Shown here in pieces: positions 24,057 to 31,131 of a DNA stretch of 64,000 nucleotides. Within the stretch, counting starts at the first letter, position 1. Each line of letters starts with the position of its first letter. Location of the stretch: the IMG/VR virus record IMGVR_UViG_3300035698_001735, positions 1 to 64,000 of that record. The stretch is one strand, 5' to 3'. A program made the position numbers and the translations under genes. The notes below the pieces were generated by a model. The model saw only the letters and a program-made list of their open reading frames with translations, was not told the origin of the DNA and searched no databases. The stretch comes from a virus.

Positions 24057-24787
24057 TATACCTCCTTTAACCTTATTAAGAAACCTGTTGTGTCTTTCTT
24101 CGCTCTACCTTTTGCTTTTAATCCTACAACAACATTACTTGGATCTTGGAAACGTAAGTCATTTTTGTCGCCGTCGATAACATTTAGGTTCCAGTAGCTC
24201 TTTGGAACTTTATCAAACACTGCTGCTATGTTATAGCCTTGTTTAATGGCCTTCTGCACATCAGCGTCGTTACCGTCAGCAGCTGAAAATGTTAAATGAT
24301 AGTTACTTATCTTAGTAGCCTTTCTCCCTAGCACCTTAGTGTAATCATAAAACTGTAAATCAGGAAATAAGGCAAATATGTTTTTAGCGCCGTCAACTGC
24401 GTATTTCTCCCAACTAATGTCGGATGTGCCGTTGAGTCTAAAAACAGGAGTCAATCCTTTCTTGGTTGCGTTCTTAACAGCAAACCTTATATCTTGTGCA
24501 AGTCGTGTTAAAAACGTACTACGGTCCTGGAAGAACCAAGTAGTCTTGCGTCGACGCGCCCATTGCACTATATTGTTGTTAACCTCAAGAGTTTCGCCTG
24601 GCTGAAACATACCGCCGTGTCCTGCTGTATTTAAACATGCTGCTCGACAGCCCGGAGTAGCCTTAGGACAAGTATTTCCTATGCCAACTAAGTCCGACGG
24701 AAGCAGCGATAGCATAAACGTAGCGTACCCGTCTTTCTCGCCTTTCCTTGTTTTTGTATTAGCCGGTGATAATAGATGCAGTCCCAT
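24056..24787 (-). CDS. GP88-like phage protein (Cys-rich N-terminal half)
   Basis: 243 residues. The region GNTCPKATPGCRAACLNTAG (residues 37-56), with Cys at 40, 47 and 51, plus an RLNGTSDISWEKY segment and C-terminal FQDPSNVVVGLKAKG, matches what I remember of the GP88 family of mycobacteriophages and other phages. The family has no assigned function; the Cys cluster suggests a metal or iron-sulphur site. It has its own promoter at 24820-24848 and leads an operon of membrane genes. Confidence 0.72.
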   Translation of the reverse strand: MGLHLLSPANTKTRKGEKDGYATFMLSLLPSDLVGIGNTCPKATPGCRAACLNTAGHGGMFQPGETLEVNNNIVQWARRRKTTWFFQDRSTFLTRLAQDIRFAVKNATKKGLTPVFRLNGTSDISWEKYAVDGAKNIFALFPDLQFYDYTKVLGRKATKISNYHLTFSAADGNDADVQKAIKQGYNIAAVFDKVPKSYWNLNVIDGDKNDLRFQDPSNVVVGLKAKGRAKKDTTGFLIRLKEV

Positions 24788-24819
24788 AATATAGCCTTGA
24801 TGTGTATGTGTGTTCTACT

Positions 24820-24848
24820 ATAATAGCAAAGTATACTAGCAAAGTCAA
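24820..24848 (-). promoter_or_regulatory. Sigma70-type promoter
   Basis: Minus strand: TTGACT, 17 bp, TATTAT, about 30 bp before the ATG at 24787. Confidence 0.65.
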
Positions 24849-24897
24849 CTTATATGTAGAGTTTTGTATTTTATTATTTGTTATACCACGAAACCAG

Positions 24898-25077
24898 CTA
24901 TCTTTCTTCTTTCCTGTCACTCTGTAGCATATAGTTGTTGCAATTTTGACAAGGGTCATATTCGGTGTTAGTGGCATAGTGGCCGCCAAGAGGTTGCCCA
25001 ATCATATAGCCCAACTGGTGCGACGTGCAGGCGCTAAGACTTAGTAGTGCAAGCAGCGCCAAAAACGTATATCTCAT
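24898..25077 (-). CDS. 59-residue lipoprotein
   Basis: Starts MRYTFLALLALLSLSAC; LSAC is a good lipobox with Cys17 as the lipidation site. The mature part has TEYDPCQNCNNY, a CxxC pair. The perfect promoter at 25107-25135 stands 30 bp upstream. It overlaps a longer frame in another phase (24759-25001) that I judge non-coding. Confidence 0.8.
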   Translation of the reverse strand: MRYTFLALLALLSLSACTSHQLGYMIGQPLGGHYATNTEYDPCQNCNNYMLQSDRKEER

Positions 25078-25106
25078 GTACTGTTTCTCTTATGTGTAAC
25101 TACTAC

Positions 25107-25135
25107 ATTATACAGTAATTTATAATAACTGTCAA
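25107..25135 (-). promoter_or_regulatory. Consensus sigma70 promoter
   Basis: Minus strand: TTGACA, 17 bp, TATAAT, matching the bacterial consensus at all twelve positions. With the late promoter at 25173 it makes the divergent point where leftward early transcription meets rightward late transcription. Confidence 0.8.
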
Positions 25136-25172
25136 GCGCAGCTCAGCTCGTGCAATAACGAAGCTAAAACTC

Positions 25173-25179
25173 ATAAATA
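25173..25179 (+). promoter_or_regulatory. T4-type late promoter
   Basis: ATAAATA preceded by TC, one of the repeated late-promoter boxes found before rightward genes. Transcription would begin near 25184. Confidence 0.55.
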
Positions 25180-25204
25180 CAGTATGAGAACAGGGAGAAT
25201 CATT

Positions 25205-25429
25205 ATGTCAACATTACGTAAATTCAGCGTAGACTTTGAGCTAGGCCAAGAAATTCTGGTAGGACCCAACAACAAGCGCGAAACAATAACCAAAATTGAA
25301 TACTTTGAAAAAAGTGGTGAGATTTCACTAGGGACCACAGCAGGACCACGCAGCGCACTTACCTTTCGACTGTACTCAGGTGCGCGACGCAGCCATACAC
25401 TAACTAACCCAGCAGATAAATACCGTTAA
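25205..25429 (+). CDS. Small cyanophage-type protein, unknown
   Basis: 74 residues from the ATG at 25205, chosen because GGGAGA lies 5-10 bp upstream; an in-frame ATG at 25184 falls on the predicted late transcription start. A beta-rich basic protein (FELGQEILVGPNNKRETITKIEYF). First gene of the rightward half. Function unknown. Confidence 0.68.
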   Translation: MSTLRKFSVDFELGQEILVGPNNKRETITKIEYFEKSGEISLGTTAGPRSALTFRLYSGARRSHTLTNPADKYR

Positions 25430-25446
25430 ATACAAGGATAATCCAT

Positions 25447-25686
25447 ATGAAAATGTCAGATTTAGATGAATCAATTGAGATAGAAGCAAAAGCTTCTTCG
25501 GCACTATGTAAGAGCACGCGACCGGACAGCAAACTCGGATCCAGTCAACTTTCTTCGTGCAAAAGTCAAGGTTATCGAAAACGCGATAGTGGAAAGAATT
25601 ACACAAAGGGCGGCAAGACCCAAAAGGTCGGACGCAAAAAGATTAAAGGCAAGAAGTACGGCGGACCACTTAAAGACTATTCTTAA
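25447..25686 (+). CDS. Small very basic protein (SSQLSSCKSQG motif)
   Basis: 79 residues. The N-terminal third is acidic; the rest is Lys/Arg-rich with TRPDSKLGSSQLSSCKSQGY and KKIKGKKYGGPLKDYS at the end. Similar short basic proteins occur in T4-like marine phages, and two related-looking basic proteins are found at 32906 and 33175. Possibly a nucleic-acid binder (inference). Confidence 0.7.
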   Translation: MKMSDLDESIEIEAKASSALCKSTRPDSKLGSSQLSSCKSQGYRKRDSGKNYTKGGKTQKVGRKKIKGKKYGGPLKDYS

Positions 25687-25698
25687 AAGGACTACACA

Positions 25699-26247
25699 AT
25701 GGATTACACCGGACACCTTCTAGTAGCGCACCCTAACCTTGAACAGAGTATCTTTTCAAAGTCAGTGATATTCATTCACCAAGATGGTGAACAAGGTAGC
25801 ATGGGGATGATACTGAACAAACCTACAACTACTCCACTGACGACATTACTGCGTCAGCAAGGACTACTGAGTATATCGTCAGCTAACATACTGTATCGTG
25901 GTGGGCCACTGACTCCGGACTGCATGGTAATGATACACACTAACGACTGGTACAGCTCTAATACTAAACAGGTAACTGACACTGTTGCTGTGTCTTCAGA
26001 CGAAGTAATGCTAGAAAAGTTAGCAGTTGGTAACGAGCCAGAGCAATGGAAGTTGTGCGCCGGGCAGTGTGCTTGGATGCCAGGACAGTTGCAGGCAGAG
26101 GTAGACGGTACTAACGAATTCCCCAAAGATAAGACCTGGCTGGTTGTACCAGCAACTGATGAAATAATTTTTAACGTAAATACCGATGATATTTGGTATC
26201 AAGCAGTAGATTACTGTTCTAAAGTATTAGTAGAAACTCTCTTGTAA
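25699..26247 (+). CDS. yqgE: YqgE/AlgH-family protein
   Basis: 182 residues, the normal family length. The hallmark segments are visible: GHLLVAHPNLEQSIFSKSVIFI at the start, GSMGMILNKPT near residue 34, a YRGGPL motif near residue 70 and CAGQCAWMPGQL near residue 118. YqgE proteins (UPF0301) are conserved in bacteria, with no settled biochemical role, and homologs are known from marine phages. Host-derived gene, here in a late-type context. Confidence 0.9.
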   Translation: MDYTGHLLVAHPNLEQSIFSKSVIFIHQDGEQGSMGMILNKPTTTPLTTLLRQQGLLSISSANILYRGGPLTPDCMVMIHTNDWYSSNTKQVTDTVAVSSDEVMLEKLAVGNEPEQWKLCAGQCAWMPGQLQAEVDGTNEFPKDKTWLVVPATDEIIFNVNTDDIWYQAVDYCSKVLVETLL

Positions 26248-26260
26248 TATACGCACAAGT

Positions 26261-26360
26261 GCAGCGGGGTCTTTTAGAACACAACTTATTCTAGATAAAC
26301 TAGCAGCGGGGTCTTTTAGAACACAACTTATTCTAGATAAACTAGCAGCGGGGTCTTTTA
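26261..26360 (+). repeat. Two and a half tandem copies of a 42-bp unit
   Basis: Units 26261-26302 and 26303-26344 are identical and start GCAGCGGGGTCTTTTAGAAC; a third, truncated at 16 bp, occupies 26345-26360 and runs straight into the late promoter at 26362. The head of the unit is also found at 1323-1336 and, changed at one base, near 1577. Confidence 0.92.
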
Positions 26361-26361
26361 C

Positions 26362-26369
26362 TATAAATA
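26362..26369 (+). promoter_or_regulatory. T4-type late promoter, perfect TATAAATA
   Basis: Perfect TATAAATA placed 18 bp before the ATG of the exported-protein gene, whose ribosome binding site CAGGAG lies between. Confidence 0.78.
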
Positions 26370-26387
26370 GAATACAGGAGATAAACC

Positions 26388-26795
26388 ATGAACACATTTA
26401 AAGCAGCAATCTTAGCCGCATTTCTAGTAAGCTTGCCGATATCGGCTATCCCGCAAGATAATAAAACAGCAAAAGTAATGACGGCTCACCTTCCGTGCAA
26501 TTTAAGACCAGTTGTAGTTCGTACGTTCCCGGAGAAGTATAAACAGAAAGGATTTGCTCAAGGACTTGGGGAAATGATTGTTAATACCCCTACATCTCCG
26601 CAAGGATTAGAAAAGCAAGCTGGCGTCTTTGAATTATATGTTGACATGAAGACTGAGACTTTTTCAGTGCTACTCAGTGTAATTTATGAAGGAAAAACTT
26701 TTAGTTGTGTTGTAATGGCCGGCAAAGGATTTGGGCCGTTTGATCCAGCAACTGGTGCTGATGCATTAAACAAACCTAAAGGCTTGTCTATTTAA
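26388..26795 (+). CDS. Exported protein of unknown function
   Basis: 135 residues with a signal peptide (hydrophobic core residues 7-20, likely cleavage after ISA near 20). The mature part has two Cys (CNLRPVVVR and FSCVVMAG) and a beta-rich C-terminal half (FELYVDMKTETFSVLL). Homologs are known to me from marine T4-like phages only as hypothetical proteins. Expressed late to judge by the promoter. Confidence 0.78.
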   Translation: MNTFKAAILAAFLVSLPISAIPQDNKTAKVMTAHLPCNLRPVVVRTFPEKYKQKGFAQGLGEMIVNTPTSPQGLEKQAGVFELYVDMKTETFSVLLSVIYEGKTFSCVVMAGKGFGPFDPATGADALNKPKGLSI

Positions 26796-27204
26796 ACCAG
26801 CTAATCTTTTCATCTGCGGCCTTGCGCCGCTTGTACTCTTTAACAGTGCTAGGATATTTCCAACAGTATAATGCAACCAATGCCATGAATCCTGCGCTCC
26901 ATAGTGCAGCTTTTACATTGCCTGTTGTAAGGTAAGTAAAGCACACAGTTGATGACATAACTGCTACCATTGCATACTTAAGACGTTGCGGAAACACTTT
27001 CTTATCAGTCCAGTTAGTTAAAAACTCTCCAAACCAAGGATGATTGTACAACCATGCATGCATCTTGTCCGAACTCTTAGCAAAGCAAGTGGCTGCTCCT
27101 ACTAAAAAGATCGAAAAAGGTATGCCTGGGACTATAAACCCAACGTAAGCCATGCCTAAGCATAACATTCCTGTAACGTACCATAAACTTTTCTTTATAT
27201 TCAT
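26788..27204 (-). CDS. DUF454/YbaN-like inner-membrane protein
   Basis: 138 residues from the ATG at 27204 (an upstream start at 27258 would cross the rightward neighbour). The family pattern is clear: GFIVPGIPFSIFLVGAATCF (near residue 22), KMHAWLYNHPWFGEFL (near residue 48) and a basic KVFPQRLKYAM segment, with further hydrophobic segments after. DUF454 proteins are small inner-membrane proteins of unknown function, present in bacteria and in marine phages. Convergent with the exported-protein gene, overlapping it by 8 bp. Confidence 0.85.
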   Translation of the reverse strand: MNIKKSLWYVTGMLCLGMAYVGFIVPGIPFSIFLVGAATCFAKSSDKMHAWLYNHPWFGEFLTNWTDKKVFPQRLKYAMVAVMSSTVCFTYLTTGNVKAALWSAGFMALVALYCWKYPSTVKEYKRRKAADEKISWFK

Positions 27205-27227
27205 GCTGTATTTAGCTAAATAATTGC

Positions 27228-27437
27228 ATGGCAGAAAATAACATATCAACACTAGCAAACAAGCAGTTGCGACAAGTCGCTAAACTAGATTTAGCGGCAG
27301 CTAAGCGAACAGCGGATGGAAATCCGCGCGATGTTTACGACATTACTGAGTTACCGACGCAGTACGACGACGACAGCGTAACTGATAATCCAAATAGCGG
27401 TGGGCTTTTGTTAGGAAGGCCGTGGAATACAAATTAA
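27228..27437 (+). CDS. Small cyanophage-type protein (YDITELPTQYD)
   Basis: 69 residues. The segments LANKQLRQVAKLDLAAAKR and VYDITELPTQYDDDSV and the C-terminal NPNSGGLLLGRPWNTN are typical of a short conserved protein of T4-like marine phages. No function known. Ribosome binding site weak. Confidence 0.75.
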   Translation: MAENNISTLANKQLRQVAKLDLAAAKRTADGNPRDVYDITELPTQYDDDSVTDNPNSGGLLLGRPWNTN

Positions 27438-27450
27438 TCCTTTGCTTAAC

Positions 27451-27618
27451 CGCAAAAACCCAGCACTGCTTCCAGTACTGGGATCTTTGTAGCCAACGCA
27501 CTAAGTAGGGATTACCTAGTGTTGTTTGTGAACCCGTAAAACCTTAGCAGCAACTACTTTTCAGTAATAGATACATTCAGGTGTTCTACAAAGTGATTAT
27601 ATCACCTCCATTTTTTTT
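27451..27618. ncRNA. Structured noncoding segment, possible small RNA
   Basis: Between two genes lies a set of nested helices: CCCAGCACTG/CAGTACTGGG with a CTTC loop (27459-27482); CTTTGTAG at 27485 paired with CTACAAAG at 27586, enclosing about 100 nt; and a CACTA-GTA/TAC-TAGTG hairpin inside. A hairpin GTGAT/ATCAC followed by eight T ends it on the plus strand; on the minus strand the first hairpin is followed by five T. Which strand is transcribed is unclear. No tRNA fold. Confidence 0.5.
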
Positions 27619-27656
27619 GGTTAAAGTTCACGTTGGCTTAACTTGTAATGAGTGTA

Positions 27657-27971
27657 TTACTTAGAGTCGTTTATAAACTCGTAATATATCTTAGCTGCAT
27701 CTAGTACTTCTTTAGTACCAGGCACCGCCGGCAATTCTACTTTAAGTTCAACAAAGCCGTTATCTGGCGTAACTGACAGTTCGTATTGGCTGAGCTTGTA
27801 GTGATAGTCGCTAAACACTGTTTCTTTTGCTAGTTCTAAAACCTGCGTGCGAATTTCGTATCCGTTGCGGTTAAATTTAACAGTTGGCGTGTGCTTTTCC
27901 ATTAATGATTTTGTTGCTTGCATGTTGTCAAGCATTTGCGCCATTAGTTCGTCTGGGGTAGGTATTGTCAT
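27657..27971 (-). CDS. Unknown 104-residue protein
   Basis: Helical N-terminus (ELMAQMLDNMQATKSLMEKH), then a beta-rich middle and a C-terminal helix EVLDAAKIYYEFIND. Similar proteins are found in marine myoviruses as hypothetical proteins. Preceded by a consensus sigma70 promoter (28025-28053) and an AGGAAA ribosome binding site; the structured segment lies downstream. Confidence 0.78.
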   Translation of the reverse strand: MTIPTPDELMAQMLDNMQATKSLMEKHTPTVKFNRNGYEIRTQVLELAKETVFSDYHYKLSQYELSVTPDNGFVELKVELPAVPGTKEVLDAAKIYYEFINDSK

Positions 27972-28024
27972 TTTGTTTTCCTGTGTGTATGTTAATGTGT
28001 GTAAATAATTGTCTGCAAGCGTTT

Positions 28025-28053
28025 ATTATATACGCTTTATATTAATTTGTCAA
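28025..28053 (-). promoter_or_regulatory. Consensus sigma70 promoter
   Basis: Minus strand: TTGACA, 17 bp, TATAAT, matching at all twelve positions, upstream of the gene at 27657-27971. Confidence 0.78.
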
Positions 28054-28063
28054 GCTGTAATAC

Positions 28064-28198
28064 TTATACGTATCTCATCATAAGAAAAAACTGCATAGTG
28101 CCTAAAAATATTCCAATTCCAACAATAGCTATTAGTCCAAATGCAATATCCTTAAATGCCTTTGTCTCTTTAATATTCTTAATCTTTCCAATCTTCAT
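28064..28198 (-). CDS. 44-residue single-pass membrane protein
   Basis: Starts MKIGKIKNIKETKAFKDIAF, with a hydrophobic segment at about residues 20-42. Ribosome binding site AGGAG upstream, and its ATG overlaps the TAA of the upstream gene (TAATG). Confidence 0.7.
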   Translation of the reverse strand: MKIGKIKNIKETKAFKDIAFGLIAIVGIGIFLGTMQFFLMMRYV

Positions 28199-28353
28199 TA
28201 TATTTTCTCCTGCGTGTGTGTAAACGGCGTGCGTTTGTGTTTTACGTTCGTTAACCTGCGTTCCAGGTTATAAATGTCTGTCGCTTGTTCTAAGTACCTA
28301 TCTACTTTACTGGTTCTTGAACTTATGAATGCTCTCTTAAAGCGTTTCCACAT
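28198..28353 (-). CDS. 51-residue basic protein
   Basis: Starts MWKRFKRAFISSRTSKVDRY and continues LEQATDIYNLERRLTNVK. The YLxxAxDxxxLERRL pattern resembles short DUF3563-like proteins of proteobacteria, a hint that it comes from an alphaproteobacterial-type host (inference). GGAGAA lies 8 bp upstream and it overlaps the upstream gene by 17 bp. Confidence 0.72.
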   Translation of the reverse strand: MWKRFKRAFISSRTSKVDRYLEQATDIYNLERRLTNVKHKRTPFTHTQEKI

Positions 28354-28513
28354 TACTGTTGTTCTCCTTTTCGTTAGTTATGTACAGCGATCGTACGTAC
28401 CCTATAGACTCATTACTATACTCAGCACGTTGTAAGCTTATAATAGCTGCATCAATAGATCGCCGCTGTCTGCGATTACTATAACTAGCAACTAAGCTGT
28501 CAAAAAATTTCAT
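28337..28513 (-). CDS. 58-residue basic protein, DUF1127-like
   Basis: Starts MKFFDSLVASYSNRRQRRSI and continues DAAIISLQRA. The RRQRR...L pattern is reminiscent of short DUF1127 proteins. GGAG ribosome binding site upstream. First gene of the three-gene leftward operon behind the promoter at 28567-28595. Confidence 0.7.
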   Translation of the reverse strand: MKFFDSLVASYSNRRQRRSIDAAIISLQRAEYSNESIGYVRSLYITNEKENNSNVETL

Positions 28514-28566
28514 TTTTATATACTCTCCTTTATGTGTATGTAGCTGTATTTATGCTGCATTGCACA

Positions 28567-28595
28567 ATAATACTACGAAAAAGCGGTTATGTCAA
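28567..28595 (-). promoter_or_regulatory. Sigma70-type promoter
   Basis: Minus strand: TTGACA, 17 bp, TATTAT. It is back to back with the rightward promoter at 28627. Confidence 0.7.
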
Positions 28596-28612
28596 CTACT
28601 TTAGTATAAGGA

Positions 28613-28655
28613 CATAAATATTTCTCTTGACAAACCCGTTTGAACTCTGTATTAT
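28613..28655 (+). promoter_or_regulatory. Overlapping late and sigma70 promoters
   Basis: CATAAATA at 28613-28620 (late type) and TTGACA, 17 bp, TATTAT at 28627-28655 (sigma70 type), upstream of the nucleotidyltransferase/ligase operon. The early-type transcript would start near 28662 and include the hairpin that follows. Confidence 0.65.
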
Positions 28656-28670
28656 AGAGGTTGTTGCGCC

Positions 28671-28707
28671 GTGATCCACTAAATAGTTACAACTGAGTGG
28701 AGATCAC
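28671..28707 (+). promoter_or_regulatory. Hairpin masking the ribosome binding site
   Basis: GTGATCCACT (28671-28680) pairs with AGTGG..ATCAC (28696-28707, two-base bulge) immediately before the ATG at 28708. The Shine-Dalgarno GGAG (28699-28702) is inside the stem. The loop contains TAAATA (28680-28685), a possible late promoter whose transcript would begin near 28693 and lack the left arm. Confidence 0.7.
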
Positions 28708-28986
28708 ATGAAAAAACGCACAAGAAGTATATTAGAAGAATTAAACAACCTATCTCCCAGCAAGGATAGCGATCATCTAATAGAGGTAACAGCTAGTAAT
28801 TTAATTGAGAGTTCAATTAACCTATTAAATCGCATAGCAACTACATATGATGTAGAAACAGCAGCCGAACTTGAAAGGCGTTTTATTAACTCTATTAAAG
28901 CAGGCGACCCTCGCAAATTTAAACGCAGCATCAAGAAAGTAATTGAGGCAAGAGATGAACCATCAAGCAACGAAGGCAGGCGGTAA
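28708..28986 (+). CDS. Conserved T4-type marine phage protein
   Basis: 92 residues, beginning MKKRTRSILEELNNL, helical, with AAELERRFINSIKAGDPRKF near residue 53. Short proteins of this pattern occur upstream of other genes in T4-like marine phages, with no known function. Overlaps the nucleotidyltransferase gene by 32 bp, and its start is masked by a hairpin. Confidence 0.78.
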   Translation: MKKRTRSILEELNNLSPSKDSDHLIEVTASNLIESSINLLNRIATTYDVETAAELERRFINSIKAGDPRKFKRSIKKVIEARDEPSSNEGRR

Positions 28987-29659
28987 TGTTTTTAAGACAG
29001 CTAAGGGTAAACTTTTAACACAACGTATTAATAAGCAGGATATAGATCCTACACTCGATTGGTTAGAATCACTAACTAATATTCCACACAAAGACTTCAA
29101 ATTAGGCACAACAGGCATACACTCTTCGTCTGGTGATATAGACATCGCCGTTAATTCGACATTAATATCAAAAGATGCTATGGTTGAGAGACTTAGTGCT
29201 TATGCTACCCAGCACAATCAGCCAGTAACCGATTACGTAAGGAAGACGGGAATTAGTGTACACTTCCGCACTCCTATTAACGGCGACGAACGAAACGGCT
29301 TTGTACAAACAGACATGATGTTTGGTGATCCTAAGTGGCTTGAGTTTACTCATGCAGGTTCAGATATAGAAGGCAGTCCTTTCAAAGGAGCACATCGCGC
29401 TATACTAATGTCTTCTATAGCAAAAGGCAGCGGCCTTAAGTGGTCCCCTAAATTAGGGCTTTTACATCGTAAAAGTAACAAGCTAGTAGCCAATTGCCCA
29501 GATAAGATTGCAGAGTTGCTATTAGGCAGAGGAGCTACTAGGATTGACCTAAATACTGTGGAATCAATGTTAGCAAAGATAAAGCATGTACCTGAATACA
29601 ACGACCTAATAGCTGATGCTAAAGAAACATTTAATAAACAAGGACTAGAGTTACCATGA
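28955..29659 (+). CDS. Nucleotidyltransferase-superfamily protein
   Basis: 234 residues from the ATG at 28955 (GAGG is 6 bp upstream). The nucleotidyltransferase signature is present as GTTGIHSSSGDIDIAV (near residues 51-66): the G-S motif followed by DxD metal ligands; a further acidic QTDMMFGDP near residue 119 could supply the third carboxylate. The substrate is unknown; related enzymes include tRNA-modifying, poly(A)-type and toxin/antitoxin nucleotidyltransferases. It overlaps the ligase-like gene by 4 bp, so the two are translationally coupled. Confidence 0.82.
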   Translation: MNHQATKAGGNVFKTAKGKLLTQRINKQDIDPTLDWLESLTNIPHKDFKLGTTGIHSSSGDIDIAVNSTLISKDAMVERLSAYATQHNQPVTDYVRKTGISVHFRTPINGDERNGFVQTDMMFGDPKWLEFTHAGSDIEGSPFKGAHRAILMSSIAKGSGLKWSPKLGLLHRKSNKLVANCPDKIAELLLGRGATRIDLNTVESMLAKIKHVPEYNDLIADAKETFNKQGLELP

Positions 29660-30771
29660 CCATGAGACATAGTAAGTTGAAAGCTAAGAAGAAGCAACGG
29701 CTAGTTGATGCAGCACGCATTGATCATGCAGAAGATGTTATCTTCTGGGAAGGATCGCCCGGAGCACTGAGGGCATTAGCAGCACTGCAATCACTGAAAG
29801 AAGGCAAGCACAGTGATGTCACTGTAAAGTTCGACGGTAGTCCCGCAGTTGTATTTGGGCGTAACGAAGCAGGTGCGTTTGTGTTCACAGACAAGAGTGG
29901 CTTCGCAGCAAAAGGCTACGACGGAAAAGCTACTAGTCCTGATATGTTAGAATCTATGTTTATGAACAGAGGCAGTGTATTAAAGTCGGAGTCGTACTTG
30001 CAGTTTATAAAAAACATGAAGGAAGCGTATCCTGTGTTTGAACAAGCAGTTCCGGCAGATTATCGCGGCTATGTCAAAGGAGACTTATTGTACTTTAATA
30101 CACCTATACTAGAAGACAACTACTATCGCTTCGTTCCTAATGTTGTAGAGTACGGAATTAGAGCCGAGTCTAGCTTAGGAAAGCAAGTAGGGCTAAGCAA
30201 GGCGGGAGTCGTAATACATTCTACAGCGGGGTCAGCTGTGTTTGAAGGTACATCGCTATTAGTATTGCCGCCAGTAATAGTACAACATCCCCCGTCGATT
30301 AATAAAGATGCAGTTAACGAGATAAAGATGCTGATTAATAAAAATGCTGTGCTTATTGACTCATTGTTACATGATGGAAACCGACGAGCCAATAAGCTAG
30401 CTGACTTACACAAACTGTTCTATGCCTACACAAATAGCAAAGTTGATACCGGCTTATCTAACCTAGGCGAAGACTTCGCTCAGTGGATAACAAACAATCA
30501 CCGGATACGCGAAACCAAGAAAATCAATATACATAACTGGATATTAGAACACAAGCAAGGGCTAGCAGCTAAGTGGGAGATAGTGTCCGGCATTATGAAT
30601 TTAAAAGATGATATTGTTAACCAGTTTGACAAACACGACTCGGACATAATACAAAGTATTAACGGAATATCCGGCGGGGAAGGATATGTAATGGAACACT
30701 CCGAAGGTAGTATTAAACTAGTACCTCGCGCGCATTTTACACGCGCTAACCGAGCAATAATAAGAAATTAA
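29656..30771 (+). CDS. Polynucleotide-ligase-like protein (DUF6267-type)
   Basis: 371 residues. Motif I of the nucleotidyltransferase/ligase superfamily appears as VKFDGSPAVVFG (KxDG, near residue 58; the Lys would carry the AMP). Later come VKGDLLY (motif III-like, near residue 141), EGYVME (motif IV, EGxV, near residue 346) and IKLVPR (motif V, near residue 356). This is the full order expected of an RNA or DNA ligase or capping-type enzyme. Cyanophage relatives are annotated only as DUF6267. Coupling to a second nucleotidyltransferase suggests a joint nucleic-acid end-processing job (inference). Confidence 0.85.
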   Translation: MTMRHSKLKAKKKQRLVDAARIDHAEDVIFWEGSPGALRALAALQSLKEGKHSDVTVKFDGSPAVVFGRNEAGAFVFTDKSGFAAKGYDGKATSPDMLESMFMNRGSVLKSESYLQFIKNMKEAYPVFEQAVPADYRGYVKGDLLYFNTPILEDNYYRFVPNVVEYGIRAESSLGKQVGLSKAGVVIHSTAGSAVFEGTSLLVLPPVIVQHPPSINKDAVNEIKMLINKNAVLIDSLLHDGNRRANKLADLHKLFYAYTNSKVDTGLSNLGEDFAQWITNNHRIRETKKINIHNWILEHKQGLAAKWEIVSGIMNLKDDIVNQFDKHDSDIIQSINGISGGEGYVMEHSEGSIKLVPRAHFTRANRAIIRN

Positions 30772-30833
30772 TCCAGTCACTGGATACAGGTATAAGAGCA
30801 AGCCTATCTTAATTGCTCCATCAAGGAAACACA

Positions 30834-31130
30834 ATGCAAACTAATAGAGAAAGATTCGAAATAACAATAGAAGACGCAAAGTTTGCAACTGCCGGCCGCC
30901 TGCTCATGGAGTACGGTGCCAAGGAACACGACATCGAAAAGTCGCAACTGTATTCAACAATCGGCGGCGTACTGGCTACTATATCACGGCATGACTCTCC
31001 TGAAAAGATACAAAAGCGTGTTGACAAGTACGGTCTTGACAAAAAACAGTTTGAAAAGATAAGTATATATGTATTGAAGTTTGTTGATAGGCAAATAGCA
31101 AATGGTAAAACATTACAGGAAATAGGATAA
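30834..31130 (+). CDS. Unknown helical 98-residue protein
   Basis: Start at the ATG at 30834 (MQTNRERF), because AAGGAAA is 7 bp upstream; the upstream frame has no better start. Contains EYGAKEHDIEKSQLYSTIGG near residue 26 and a charged C-terminal helix. One base from the next gene. No family recognised. Confidence 0.7.
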   Translation: MQTNRERFEITIEDAKFATAGRLLMEYGAKEHDIEKSQLYSTIGGVLATISRHDSPEKIQKRVDKYGLDKKQFEKISIYVLKFVDRQIANGKTLQEIG

Positions 31131-31131
31131 T

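Noticed and set aside
24759-25001. 80-codon leftward frame
   Set aside because: It runs out of phase through the well-formed lipoprotein gene at 24898-25077, has no ribosome site and crosses two promoters.
27485-27593. tRNA or tmRNA gene
   Set aside because: No T-arm motif (GGTTCGAAxCC) and no acceptor/anticodon layout could be drawn, despite the 8-bp closing helix.
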